Part shown: positions 1 to 11,258 of the stretch, piece after piece
How positions within the stretch are numbered: position 1 is the stretch's first letter
Layout: each line of letters starts with the position of its first letter
From: Epichloe hybrida
Taxonomy: Eukaryota; Ascomycota; Sordariomycetes; Hypocreales; Clavicipitaceae
DNA length: 64,000 bases
Assembly: GCA_019022495.1 (NCBI GenBank)
Contig: JAFEKR010000009.1
Span: 1,364,001 to 1,428,000, forward strand
Direction: 5' to 3'
Made by a program: the position numbers and the translations under genes
Notes under the pieces: generated by a model
What the model saw: only the letters and a program-made list of their open reading frames with translations
Database searches by the model: none
Told to the model about the DNA's origin: nothing

Positions 1-3000
1 CAAACTGTTGTTCATCTTCCAGATACACTTCCCATCTACAACATCACACACTCTATTCGTATAATTGTAACTGCTCGCACTGAGACTTCGCTATCATGGG
101 ATCAGCTGCGATCGCCACAAGTTTCCCAATTTCTGGTGAAACCTATGCAGCAGCAAATTCGGACCCAACACTTTTCAAGAGCCACCATATATGCCCTGAT
201 GGCAAATTGTTTGCAATTTAGCAAAGAAGGGCAGAGATATGCTGCCAATGCCGGAATCAGCAACACGAGATCCAAAGTCTGCGAGCTTCTAGCTCTTAAA
301 CTTCTCAAGGAATACTCCACGAGAGAACTGATTGATGCCCTGGCCTATGATTTCTATCCACTCCAAGGACTTCCAGGTGCACAGCCACCAGTTGCACAAA
401 GCAGGCCGTCTGTTAAAGCGAAGCAGGCTGTGACTGCGTCGAGGACCTCTACACTCGAAGTTGCCATCCGAGCTTCTGCCAAACACTTCCTCGCCCACCC
501 AGTGGTGGTCCAACAGCTCGAAGCCATCTGGAATGGTGCCATCACCTTCTATTCCTCCGCAGACAGTTTGCATCGCGAGTTGCCACCCACGCCCGTGATA
601 AGCGTCAACGGATATGCCACAAAGCCGGACAACAGGACTCCGCTACTCGGGGCTCTGCCATCTAAGCCGGGCCAGTATCAGGTCCCCACCGGGAGAAGGA
701 CGGTCATGCTTTACGATCCGCGGCAGGCCTCCATGCTCAAACTTTCTCGTCTTCGAGTGCCGCGGTATCGATCCTTTCTTTCCACGCTGTCCCTGGCTGT
801 ATTAATTGGTCTTTTCCTGGCCGTACTCTCCCAAAGATCTGTGCAAATCACCGGACTGGAATTGGTCTTCTGGTTCTGGAGCGCCGGATTCATGTTGGAC
901 GAGCTGGTTGGTTTCAACGAACAAGGATTCGCCCTCTACATCATGAGCTTCTGGAATATTTTTGATTTGGGAATCTTGGTGCTGCTCATCGCATACTACT
1001 GTATGCGAGCTTACGGCGTCTTCTTGGTTGATCCCCATCAATGGAACACCATGGCCTACGACGTCCTGGCAGCTAATGCGATATTGCTTTTGCCCCGGAT
1101 TTTCAGCGTTTTGGACCATTACCAGTACTTTTCTCAGCTCTTGATTGCTTTCCGTCTCATGGCCGTGGACTTGGCGGCTGTTTTTGTCCTAGTTTTGATC
1201 GTGTGCAGCGGGTTCTTTGTCTTCTTCACGTCATCCCAAGATGCCAGCGATGGTGGTGAGGTTGCATACAAGATTTTCCAGATCCTCATGGGTTTTACGC
1301 CGGCTGCGTGGGATGTGTAAGCTGGGAACGGTGTTCTTTTACGCAAGAGGAAGATGCTGACGGCTTTTAGGTGGCCTTCCTACAACTGGCTGGCGAGGAT
1401 ACTGATGATGATATTCCTCATCATTTGTCACTTCTTGATTGTGTAAGTGCAGCCTGGTCCATTTTATCTCGTTTCGTTGACTTTGGGGGTCCACAGTCTG
1501 ACAGGGGAAAATATCCAGAACCATTCTTATCACGGTCTTGACAAACTCGTTCATGGCGATCGCTTCTAATGCCACGGAAGAGCACCAGTAAGTACAATCT
1601 CCGGCGACCTGTTCTTCCCATGAATCGAAATTAATTGGCGCAGGTTTGTTTTTGCAATCAACACCATTTCCATGGTCAAGAACGACGCCCTCTTTTCTTA
1701 TATAGCACCCAGCAACATATTTGCCTGGCTGCTGATGCCGCTGCGTTATTGCATGCCCCTGAAGCACTTTGTTTGGCTCAACCGAACGATTATCAAAGTC
1801 ACCCACTTTCCCGTTCTGTTCATAATTTATTTGTACGAGAGGTTCTGGCTGGCGTCGTCCATGTTCGAGCCTACAGATCTTGTCGAGAACCACGGGCGGT
1901 CGCGAAGTCGAGCAATCTCGTTTAAGGACGCGGCTCAACGCACCGCCATGTTCAGCCCCAACGTCCGAGTGCGAGAAGAGTCTGTTGCTGGCTTCCACAA
2001 AGATCGAGCTTTGGAGGAAGTGTTCCGTCGTGTGCCAGACGCGGCCACTATGCGTACTCAGCGGAGAAACGAGAGACGAAAAACCCAGACGGCGATTCGA
2101 AACTGGATGGACCAGCATGATGAAGACGGAGGACTGCCATCCACAAACTGGCCAACCGTGGATAGTAGGGCAGTGCCTGATTGGCAGAGACGGATGAGCG
2201 TGGGCTGGGAAAGGCCATCCAACCTTAGGCAGGTGTCTGATGTTCGGTCCACGGCGAGCGACCCAGCAGAGTTCATGTCCAATCCCGGCGTCTCCTTCAG
2301 TGCCAGCCACCCCAGAAGACGTGCGTCTAGAGTCGAGTTGATTGTCCCCGAGTACAAAGATCAGACCGACGCGGATGGAGACGACGAGCTGGTGACCAAC
2401 GATGAGGATGAAGACGAGGTGACCAATGCCGGCAGGAGTCAACAATTTGAAAAGCACGGGGTGGAGAATGGAGGAGACTACTTCACGACGCCTAGGGCTG
2501 CTCGATCCACGATGCTAGCTTCTTCCTATGGATCATCTGCGAAGATGGCTCCTGGTCCTACTCCAACGCCACGACAGGGCCAGACAAGACGCGCCGTTCA
2601 CAGTCGGACCCTCTCCACAAACACCATTCTCTACAACCCGGAGGATCCCCAGCAGCTCCAGCCTCAACCTCAACCTCAACCTCAACCTCATCCGTTGTCT
2701 GCAGCATCTCCTCCGAAAGCGAGGGCAATACCGCCGCCACCTCGTCGGTCCAACACCAGTGGTAGGAATACGGGCACGGCGTCGCCATCCCATGGAGCGC
2801 GACGCAGCTCTCCTCGAAGGTCTCCGTATCTTTCGTCATCCAAGCCCCGACCAATCCTGGCACCGCGCGGCATGGCGGAGAGCGGTGGAGTTACACAGTC
2901 TGCGATGTTGAGCCTCGCGCCTCGCGACAGGCTTCGGGAGTCCAGAAGATTGTCTTCAGTCGATCTAAGCGTGATGTCTGATCACATTGAAATCGAAGAC

Positions 3001-3498
3001 AACACCATCGCGATGGCGGGTAGCTTTCAGACGCAGATGGCCATGGCGTTGATGAAGGACAACCGAATGCGTGGGTCAGGAGGTGATTCTGCTGATCGGG
3101 ATAGGATGGGAAGGTTGGTGCTGGCACGCATGAAGACACTGGAAGAGAGTTTTGCCGACGTGATCAAGGAGATGCGAGACCTGAAGAACAGCTCAACTGC
3201 TCCACATTCGCTACGGAATTCTTCAGGAGGAGAGGAATTGAGGTCCGGAATCGGAGGAGGCAGCAGCGAGTATGACGGACCGAGGAGGCCAGGCAAAGGT
3301 GATGTGACGGCAAGGAAAGGACACGGCAAGAGACCGGCGAGCCGACGAAGCATCAAGGAACCAAAGGCTGCTGGGCTTATGACGAAGCGAGGAGACGCAA
3401 AGGGCAAGGCGAAAGATGTGGCCTTTTCGTCTGACGACGATGATGAAGGCAGCAGTGATGCAAAAGACAGCTTGGTAAAGAAGGGAGGCTCCCTATAA
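1..3498 (+). CDS. YVC1: Vacuolar TRP-type cation channel, 5' end outside the window
   Basis: Fungal TRP (TRPY1/Yvc1) family, a Ca2+-permeable channel that releases vacuolar Ca2+. Exons read as <1-1316, 1371-1442, 1519-1587 and 1644-3498. The three introns (54, 76, 56 nt) have GTAAG donors and CAG/TAG acceptors, and each split codon restores the family reading. The frame is open from base 1, so the start codon lies upstream; 1103 residues are visible. The cytosolic N-terminal part contains ITHSIR and SWDQLRSPQV. Hydrophobic segments begin near visible residue 257, with the pore helix (QILMGFTPAAWDVWPSYNW) across intron 1 and the last membrane helix (ILITVLTNSFMAIAS) across introns 2-3. The long C-terminal tail (about residues 560-1103) is hydrophilic, with an acidic DEDEDE stretch, a PQ dipeptide run at 2656-2690 and basic/Ser-rich patches, so probably disordered. 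It is convergent with TAP42. Family assignment is firm; ion selectivity is from family knowledge. Confidence 0.93.
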
Positions 3499-4230
3499 TT
3501 GAATGGGATGAAATGGGTGGACATAGGTCGCGCGCGGAATGGAAGGTGGTTGATTCAGGCACACTGGGAGCATTTATCTGTCTGAGTATATGTACGAGCG
3601 CATTACGAGTAGGAGAGCACGAAGACGGTTTGGCGTTTTGAGCATTGGGTGGCGGGACAGGAGGAGATGACGGGCATGATTCATTTACTCAAACAGGCCA
3701 CGATGGCTGTGACATTACTCCCCAACCTCCCGACCCCCCGACAGTCCAGTCGTCATGTTGTTGGAACGAGAGCGTCATAGCCGACGACGTATCCATGGCC
3801 TCGGAGTCGTTCAACACGGGCGGCAGCGAGCAGAGCATGTTTGTGACGACGTTTGGAATAGAGGAGCGCAAACATGGAATGAATCGCGTTTTTCAATGAC
3901 ATAAACGAATGACGAGGCAGATACTATTTATTGTGTATTGTTTGTACATTCCTTTTCCAGCTTTGATCCCGGCAACAAGGGAATATTGATCATCGTATCT
4001 GAAATTCAGGGCGTTAATTAATAAACGTTCATGAAGTTAATGAAGAAAAAAAAGGTCAAGAGATTTACCAAAAATTATCGAAATCCCGATGATCAACATG
4101 ATCCATTGCGCACCCATGACTATTGTCTCTTCAAGGGGCAAGACATGGCATCATTAACGCCCCCCCCCACACCAACACCAACATTGCACCTGATTCTTCC
4201 CTGAGATAGCCACCTCCACTCATCGAGACG
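3499..4230. other. Convergent intergenic region between YVC1 and TAP42
   Basis: This 732-bp space holds the 3' flanks of two convergent genes. AT-rich stretches such as 3922-3950 and 4010-4075 could carry polyadenylation signals. There is an uninterrupted C run near 4160. Short open frames at 3645-3899 on both strands show no recognisable family and look like chance ORFs. No RNA gene was recognised. Confidence 0.6.
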
Positions 4231-5295
4231 TCACCCCATGTTCAGCGTATTCCCCGCCCCCCTCCGGTTGTCGTCCTTGTAATCGTCCCACTCCCTGGCC
4301 TTGTACGTCTCCCTGTCCACAGCCTCCATGTCGTCCTCGTCAACCACGTTGCGCGGCGGATCCGTGCCCCCTTCCAGGATGCCCCCCCTCCGCTTCTCCT
4401 CCTCCAGATACTCGTCTATCGACATGGTCGGCAGGTTGTGGCCCGGTCGAAACACCCCCCTCGCGAGGTCGGTCCGCGAGCCAACGAGCGTGAATGGCTG
4501 CAGCGGTCTGCCCTGCTTCGAGAGCAACGGCCCGCCCCTGTTGAGGAGGCTCTTCTGGAACGGCTCGTCCAGGCGCAACGTGGGATCCACGCCTCCTCTG
4601 CTCTCCTCCTCCGCGCCTCTCCTCGGATCGTCAATCTCCTCCTCTGGCGCCATGTCCAGCATCTCCTTTTCCCGGTTCAGCGAGTCTAGTCCCTCAAAGG
4701 TCTTGTGGATCCGCCACTGGACCTCCATGAGGTATACCTGCCTGACGGCATCTTCATCCCTTTCCACGTACCCTGGGTTCCGTCTCAGTGTGTCCAGTTT
4801 CTCCCGCAGCGCCTTGTCCGCCTTGAAATTGGAGATCTTGGCCTCTCTCTTGGCCGCCGGGTCGGAGTGGCTCGGCACAACAGCAAACTTTTCCTCGTCG
4901 TCCCGATAGCGCTCTAGCATTTTTGCGTGGGGCCCAGACACGAGCGCGTACGCGTCTACGAGGGCGAGAAATCGTTCGTAGGCGTCTCTCGCCGATTGGA
5001 GGACGAGCCTGCGGTGCTTGGGGCCCGAGAAGGGCGTTCGCTGCAAGAGCTCTGCTATGGTGTGGTGGAGGACCAGGTACCGCAGCGAGGAGGTGGATGC
5101 GTCCTCGATGCCTTCGTTGGGGGAGAAGAGCGCGAGGGAGTGCACTTGCTCGACGAGAGATGCATACTGCGAGATGAGCGCCGCGAGGTCAGAACCGTAC
5201 GTTGGCCATGTGGCGGGAACGGATTCGAGCTTTTGCCGCTTCGTCTCGGCTTCGGCGAGGGCTGCGTCGAGAGATTGCGGCTCGTCTGAGGCCAT
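4231..5295 (-). CDS. TAP42: TAP42/alpha4-family PP2A-associated TOR pathway protein
   Basis: Tap42 (alpha4/IGBP1 in animals) binds the catalytic subunits of PP2A-type phosphatases and links them to TOR signalling. It is a single exon of 354 residues, close to the usual family length (yeast about 366). The N-terminal two thirds is the helical phosphatase-binding region. The C-terminal block is diagnostic: PFTLVGSRTDLARGVFRPGHN, then PTMSIDEYLEEEKRRGG, then AREWDDYKDDNRRGAGN ending in NTLNMG. The ATG at 5293-5295 gives the expected N-terminus (MASDEPQSL) and no intron is needed. It lies 552 bp downstream of TOP2 on the same strand and faces YVC1. Coding GC is high and unmutated. Nothing is missing. 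Confidence 0.94.
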   Translation of the reverse strand: MASDEPQSLDAALAEAETKRQKLESVPATWPTYGSDLAALISQYASLVEQVHSLALFSPNEGIEDASTSSLRYLVLHHTIAELLQRTPFSGPKHRRLVLQSARDAYERFLALVDAYALVSGPHAKMLERYRDDEEKFAVVPSHSDPAAKREAKISNFKADKALREKLDTLRRNPGYVERDEDAVRQVYLMEVQWRIHKTFEGLDSLNREKEMLDMAPEEEIDDPRRGAEEESRGGVDPTLRLDEPFQKSLLNRGGPLLSKQGRPLQPFTLVGSRTDLARGVFRPGHNLPTMSIDEYLEEEKRRGGILEGGTDPPRNVVDEDDMEAVDRETYKAREWDDYKDDNRRGAGNTLNMG

Positions 5296-5847
5296 GGGTA
5301 CGGGAGACGGGAGACTGGTAATTGCTTGTTCGTGTTCGTAATGGTACGAAATCGTTGTAAAGAAAGAGTCCAGTGGAGAAGACGGTAATCGCGAGGCCTG
5401 TGGCTCGTAGCAAAAAAAAAAAAACGAAACAAGAAATTAACAAAAGGAAGAAAGGAAGAAAATTCTTGGAAATGGGTATGATGGGATGAGGCTCCCAAAA
5501 GCATGCAGGGATGGATGGGCGTACCCCTCCACATCACCACCTCTTATCGATAAACACATCATTCCCCACCACGTCCTTTTTGCTCCCCATCTCTCTCGCC
5601 TGCCCACCTCCAACTACAAAAACTGACTGCCATCAACTGCCATCGACTGCAATCGCCGAACACGTACGTATTATCAGGGTCCATCTTTCAAGAGCAGTGA
5701 ATTTAGCAAAGCTCTAGCATAACAAGACGTAGATTGTAAGCAATATACATTGAATCTGTCCAACGCCCCAAGGCCTTCTTCCCCAAACCAAACCGGCCTG
5801 TTGCACAAAACCTAGCAATAAATCACATAGCAGTACTGTGAGCAAAT
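5296..5847. other. TAP42 promoter / TOP2 3' flank
   Basis: This 552-bp space separates the TOP2 stop codon from the TAP42 start, both on the minus strand. It contains an A12-type run at 5411-5423 and purine-rich tracts at 5424-5465 (pyrimidine-rich on the minus strand), typical of fungal promoters. The 5700-5845 part is AT-richer and probably holds TOP2 3' UTR and polyadenylation signals. No further gene is seen. Confidence 0.6.
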
Positions 5848-8800
5848 CTAAACGTCGCTCATCTCAAACGGATCGTCGCTCTCTTCTTGCGTTTCAGACG
5901 AGTCTTCATCCACGATCACTGGTCGCTTGGCGGCGGCGGCTCGGCCAGGGCGGCCACGGGCGGCGGGCTTGGGTTTGGGGACGGGAGACGAAGGCTCATC
6001 CAATTCATCATGTTCGTCATCATCATCATCATCATCAGAGTCGATCTGCTGAGCGCTTGCTTTGACGCCCTGGATCTTCTTTTTGGCAGCATATGCTTTG
6101 GCAGCAGGCGACAGCGTCGTGGCCTTGGGCGCCGCCCTTGGTTTCCTCGCTTCTGCCTTAGCCTTGGACGCCGCAGGCTTGGCTCGAGCCTTCTTAACCG
6201 GCGCCAGGCCGCTGTCTGCTTTCGCCACCACCGCCTTGGCCACTTGCGTCACCAGTTCATCGTCTGAATCAATCTGTTCTTGACCATCTACATGTTTCGT
6301 GGCTGTCTTGCGGGGAGACGACTTGGCAAGTAGCTCGTAGTTGGTCTCGTCGTGGCTGTCCATGTCCATCGCTGACTTGGATGGCTTTGTCTTGGGCCTT
6401 TGAAGGGTGCTCGAACCAGCATTACCATGGCTTGATTCTGGTCGATTCATAGTGTGTAAGCCAACTCGTCCGGCGTCATCCGTGGCCGACTTGGGCATTC
6501 CCTTCACCATGGAGCCGATGTCTCCCAGCAACAAGTCATCATCGTCGTCTTCACTGTCTGACGACACATCGAACAAAGTCTTTGCCTTGGACGCTGCAGC
6601 TCGTTTTGTCGGCCTCATTATCTCGGCCTCTTCTGATTGCGATTGCGATTGCGATTGCGAAGCAGATTGCGATTGGACTGGTTCAGTAGTTGGTGCGGCC
6701 GCGGGCTTACTTCGACTGAGAGCCATAAAGTCATCGTCGGAGAAGTTGTCAGACAAGTCCACAACGTCACCCTTGGGCTCCTTCTTTGTCTTTGAGCTAA
6801 ACATTTCGGCAAATCTTTGAGCACTCTTCGTCTCAACCTTGACCTTCGGCGCGGCTTTGGCGGTTGCGGTTGTGGTTGCGGCCACCGTCTTGGCTTTGCC
6901 GCGTGGCTTCTTCTCTGGAGCATAATCGTCATCACCCTTCGCCTTGCGCGAACGACCCGCACCAATCTTCTTGGACACTCGTCGCCCCATACGGCGAATT
7001 TGCGTCTGAAGTTCCGCTTCAAGAGCAATTTGAGCATTCCACTCAGCCATGAATTCGTCGAGATCTGCACACCAGAGATCCTTTTCACTCTTGGCCAGAA
7101 GATCTTCATGTTCACCCTTCTTCAAAGCGATTGCGTGGTTAAGCTTGTCCAACCTTTCCGCGGTAAGCGCCCATATTGGCATCTGCACACTCCTGGTCAG
7201 AGCCTGACTCGCGACTATCATCAACACATCTGATTGAAAGTTGGGGGGCAAACTTACCGAAAGCAGATAATCGTAATCACGAGCACCACTGGCAGCTGCA
7301 GCGTCGCCATCGCCATCGCCATCATCATCATTCTCAGCGTCAGACTTGCCGATTTCATCCGTGGATGTCTTGTTTTGACCGTTTGGCGGGAATGCTTCAT
7401 ATTTTCGTCCCCGAAGCTCTTGTACTAGCAGGGCCTTTCTCTTCCTAGCTACAACAAGATCACCGTCGTTTATCTCCTTTATAAACCGCGCTTGGTTCTT
7501 GAGTTTGCGATAATCCGCGTGGTAGACGCCAAGCCAGTATTGCTGTACCGAAAGAATTAGCCAAGGCTCGTTCACACTGAGCGCATTGGGGTACCCTTAC
7601 CTTTCTGTCGGCATACATCTGGATTCTGTGGTTATAGTATTCCTCCAAGATGTCCTCGACCTTTTCGTACTTTCGGATCTGTCCTCTAGTGTCGAACGCA
7701 ACCAAGTTGGAGGTGGCAATCTGCTTCGTGAGCTTGAAGCGCTCTAGCAGCCCTTCCTCTAGGATCTTGGGTATGTGCTTCTCATCTACCATTATTTCAA
7801 AGTGGACTGTCTTGTGGTCGTTGAACTCTTTGTAATCCTTGATCCAACTCGGCCCATCCACACCGCTGATGACCTTTTCGAGCTTCGTCTTGAAATCATC
7901 CGTCCACATGCGGATTGGCAATTCAGTGATTACGATCTCATTTGGATTTTGGTCATTCTGGTAGGCAATACCATTGAACTTGTACCTATCGGGGCCCGCA
8001 AGTTCTGGATTGCCTTTCCAGCCTCGGAACCATGGCGTCATGGTTTCGAACGGCTTCTCCTCAGCGTCTTCATCCAGACGACCCATACGACGTCTCAAGT
8101 TCTTGACGATTTCCTCTGGGTGATAATTGGGAATGCTCGTGCTCCATCCGGTTCCGATACCGTCGGCACCATTGACAAGAACCATGGGAATAATAGGAGA
8201 ATAGACCTCTGGTTCAATCCGCTTGTCATCATCATACTGATGCTTGAGACTGGGCTCATCCATGGGGGAAAAGATCTTCTTGGCGAAAGGTGCCAGGCGG
8301 GTGAAGGTATAACGAGGACTAGCAGCATCGGAACCACCTGCGAGACGGGAACCGAAGTTACCGCTTGGCTCCAGGATATTGATATTGTTGGATCCAATAA
8401 AATTCTGTGCCAAGCCGATAATCGTCTGTTGCAGCGAGGCCTCACCGTGGTGATATGCAGTCTGCTCAGAGACATAACCAGCGAGTTCCACAACCTTTTT
8501 ATCCTTGACCAGATTTCGCTTGAAGCAAGCATAAAGAACCTTTCGCTGACCAGGTTTCAAGCCGTCAATGACGGACGGGATGGAACGCATGTTATCGGCC
8601 ATACTGAATAGGATGAGTTCTTTACTAACAAAGTCTCTGTAGGTGATGGCCTTTGTAGAATGATCCAGGAAGGTGCCAGGAATAAAATTCCCGAGCCATT
8701 CCTTTCGAGCATCTGCCTTCTTTTTTGAAAATACAAGGTCAAAGAGGTCAGCCTCTTCTGGCTTCATGACGTCAAATTCCTTGAGATGATCGTCTAGATT

Positions 8801-11258
8801 CGTGAAATACACCTGAGCATCTTCGTTGGAACTAGTTCCCAGACCCTTGAAGTATTTGGACTGCCATCTGGAAAGCTCGCCTTTGTGTGATTGTTTCCAT
8901 TCTTCGTATTGCGGCTGAGTGAAAAAAGTCTTGAGCTTCTTGGGTTTTTTGGGGTCGGGGCCCTGCCAGATTTTGACAATTGGCGTGATGAATTCTCGGA
9001 AGAATTCAGGAATCTGAAGTAGTGAAGGAAACTGAACCTGCAGGAAATTGATCAACAGGCCCTTGATATGACTACCGTCATGATCCTGATCCGCCATGAT
9101 CATGAGGTGACCATAGCGAAGACCCTTTGTGTCCGTGTATACTTGTTTATGTTTTAAGCCTAGAAATTGTTTAATGTTCTGGATCTCCTGATTCTTGGAG
9201 ATCTGATCGATGGATGCGTCTCTGACGTTGAGCAATTTACCACGGAGTGGGAAGACGCCGATTCGATCCGGATCAAGGATTGCTCGCCCAGACACGGCGA
9301 GACCCTTGGCAGAGTCACCTTCAGTCAGGATAAGAGTGCATTCATGGCCTCGTCGAGTGCCAGCCAAGTTAGCCTCGACCAGTTTGGCGTTGCTAACTCT
9401 GGCTCGCTTGCTACCGTCGCTCTTTGACATCATCTTGTCGGCCTTCTTCTGGGCAAATTCCATGATGTTCCGAATGGCATCGGATTTGGCAATCGTTTTC
9501 AAGAAACTGTCTCCCAGGACGCACTTGCTTCCAAACTGACTGACCTTGGTTGTGAGCTGCTCTTTAGTTTGCGAGTTGAAAGCTGGGTTGGTGATCAAAC
9601 AATTGACAAAGATGAAGATGTGATTACGGAGATGGCTTTGCTTAAGACTGTGGCCTTTCTTGGCTTTGTCAAGAGCCTTTAGCAAAGAGCCCGTAATCTG
9701 ATCAGCAATGTAGTTGAAATGTGTGCCACCAGAAGTCGTGGCGATCGAATTGACGAATGAGACTTGCTGGAAATTCCCGTCAGATACCGTGAAACCAACT
9801 TCCCAGCGAGGATGGCCCTTGTCCTTGTCCATCTCAACGGTGCATGTCGGGCTGCCACCCTCCTCCGCAGTTCGCCCAGCAGCAATGGATTTGGCATACA
9901 GGTCGCAGTACGATTTGAAGTCCTTGATCTTGATCTGCTCGCCATTGAGGAACACCTTCACCGAGCGGACTGTCCCTGCCATATCATATACTCGGCGGTA
10001 GAGAAGAGACTCTAGATCGTCATCAATACCGTCAGGCATGGAAAAGCGATTATAGTCTGGCTTGAAAGTGATGCGAACAAAATCAGAAGTTTTGCTTGAC
10101 GTGATTTTTGCCTTTTGCATCTTTTGCATGTTGTCGGTCCACGTCTGCTTGTACCTCTTTCCATTTTTACTGTCTTGGCATTCCAAGGTGAATTCTGTGC
10201 TGAAAACATTGCAAAGTTTCGCACCATAACCGTTACGACCACCAACCGTTCTTTGCTCATTGTCGTCAAAATTGGATCCAGCCAACAAGTGACCGAAAAT
10301 GAGTTCTGGAATATAAATCTTCTCCTTTTCGTGAATCTCGACCGGAATTCCTTTGCCATTGTTCTCTACACTGATTTCTCCAGATTCGCGATTGATAGTG
10401 ATCTTCATGTGGGACATGGAGCTGTCATTTTGCTTGTTGTCGGCTGCGTTGACGACAATCTCATCAAAGATCTTGTAAAGACCCGGAACGAAAGTGACAT
10501 TCTTGTACTCCATCAGCGACGCTTCTTTGTTGTACACCCACATCAGTTGTTCTGTCTTCTCAACCGATCCGATATAGGTGTCGGGTCGTTTGATGATATG
10601 CTCAAGCTGAGTGAGCTTCTGATATTGCTCAGTCGCCGTCTTTGATTTGGACGATTTTGGCGTCGCCTTCGCGGGAGTGTCGACAATCATGCTGTCATTC
10701 TCGACTTCTGCCAGAGGAACGCCGCTCGACTTCTTCTTCGGCGGGGCCTTCTTCTGCTTCTTAGAACTTGGAGGGGTGTGTGAAAAGCCAGAATTGTTGC
10801 CTCCTAGGGAATCCTCGTCATCGCTTTCCGGCTTCGGGCGCTTCGCGGGCGCTTTAGATTTCAACTTCGTTTGCACCATCTTTTTGACGGAAGACTTGGC
10901 TGCCGCCTTTGGCTTTGATTTCTGGATGTGAGACGTTAGCGATGGGCCTGGTCTGCTGTCTGTGTTCGAAGCCAGCACCCTGCCAGGCACCGTATCCTCG
11001 CTGGGGGATGCTTATTCTGTGCCAACGCAGGGATCCTCATTGAAAGCGACAGGTTTCCTCGGCGCGCGCAAAACGAAGGACTAGAATTTGCAGTATGCAG
11101 AATGTGCAGGATGTGCAGAATGTGCCGATTGAGGCAGCCAGCCCAAACAGCTGGCAGCCTGTCACCTCTTTTCAGAATGCTCTCACCTTTTCAGGAACAT
11201 ACACATCGGATTCCTCGCCCAAACTGAAAGCGGGATCGGACATATCGTCTAGGTCCAT
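5848..11258 (-). CDS. TOP2: DNA topoisomerase II
   Basis: Type IIA topoisomerase that passes one duplex through a transient double-strand break in another, in the nucleus. Exons on the minus strand: 11258-11187, 10921-7601, 7542-7258, 7182-5848. The introns are 265, 58 and 75 nt. The joined product is 1670 residues. Exon 1 encodes only MDLDDMSDPAFSLGEESDV-type residues, 24 in all. The GHKL ATPase shows NNGKGIPVEIHEKEKIY and TVGGRNGYGAKL. TOPRIM shows LTEGDSAKG near residue 560 and DQDHDGSHIKG. The catalytic Tyr is in ASPRYTF, about residue 895 (codon 8309-8311). The coiled-coil gate is followed by a roughly 420-residue acidic/basic low-complexity tail with an SQ run and poly-Asp, ending SDDPFEMSDV. 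Intron 3 is stop-free and in phase, so retention would insert 25 residues. The N-terminal exon is inferred from phase and family resemblance; the rest is firm. Confidence 0.95.
7183..7257 (-). other. In-phase, stop-free intron of TOP2
   Basis: This 75-nt segment is flanked by a GTAAGT donor (at 7257 on the minus strand) and a GTGTGCAG acceptor. It interrupts the conserved junction DYLLS / MPIWALTAERL. It is a multiple of three and contains no stop, so an ORF reader passes through it. Family alignment argues it is spliced out. Confidence 0.8.

Noticed and set aside
1339..2457. 372-codon minus-strand open frame
   Set aside because: It lies antisense to the YVC1 exons, crosses introns and has no family motifs. 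It is a shadow of the conserved plus-strand gene.
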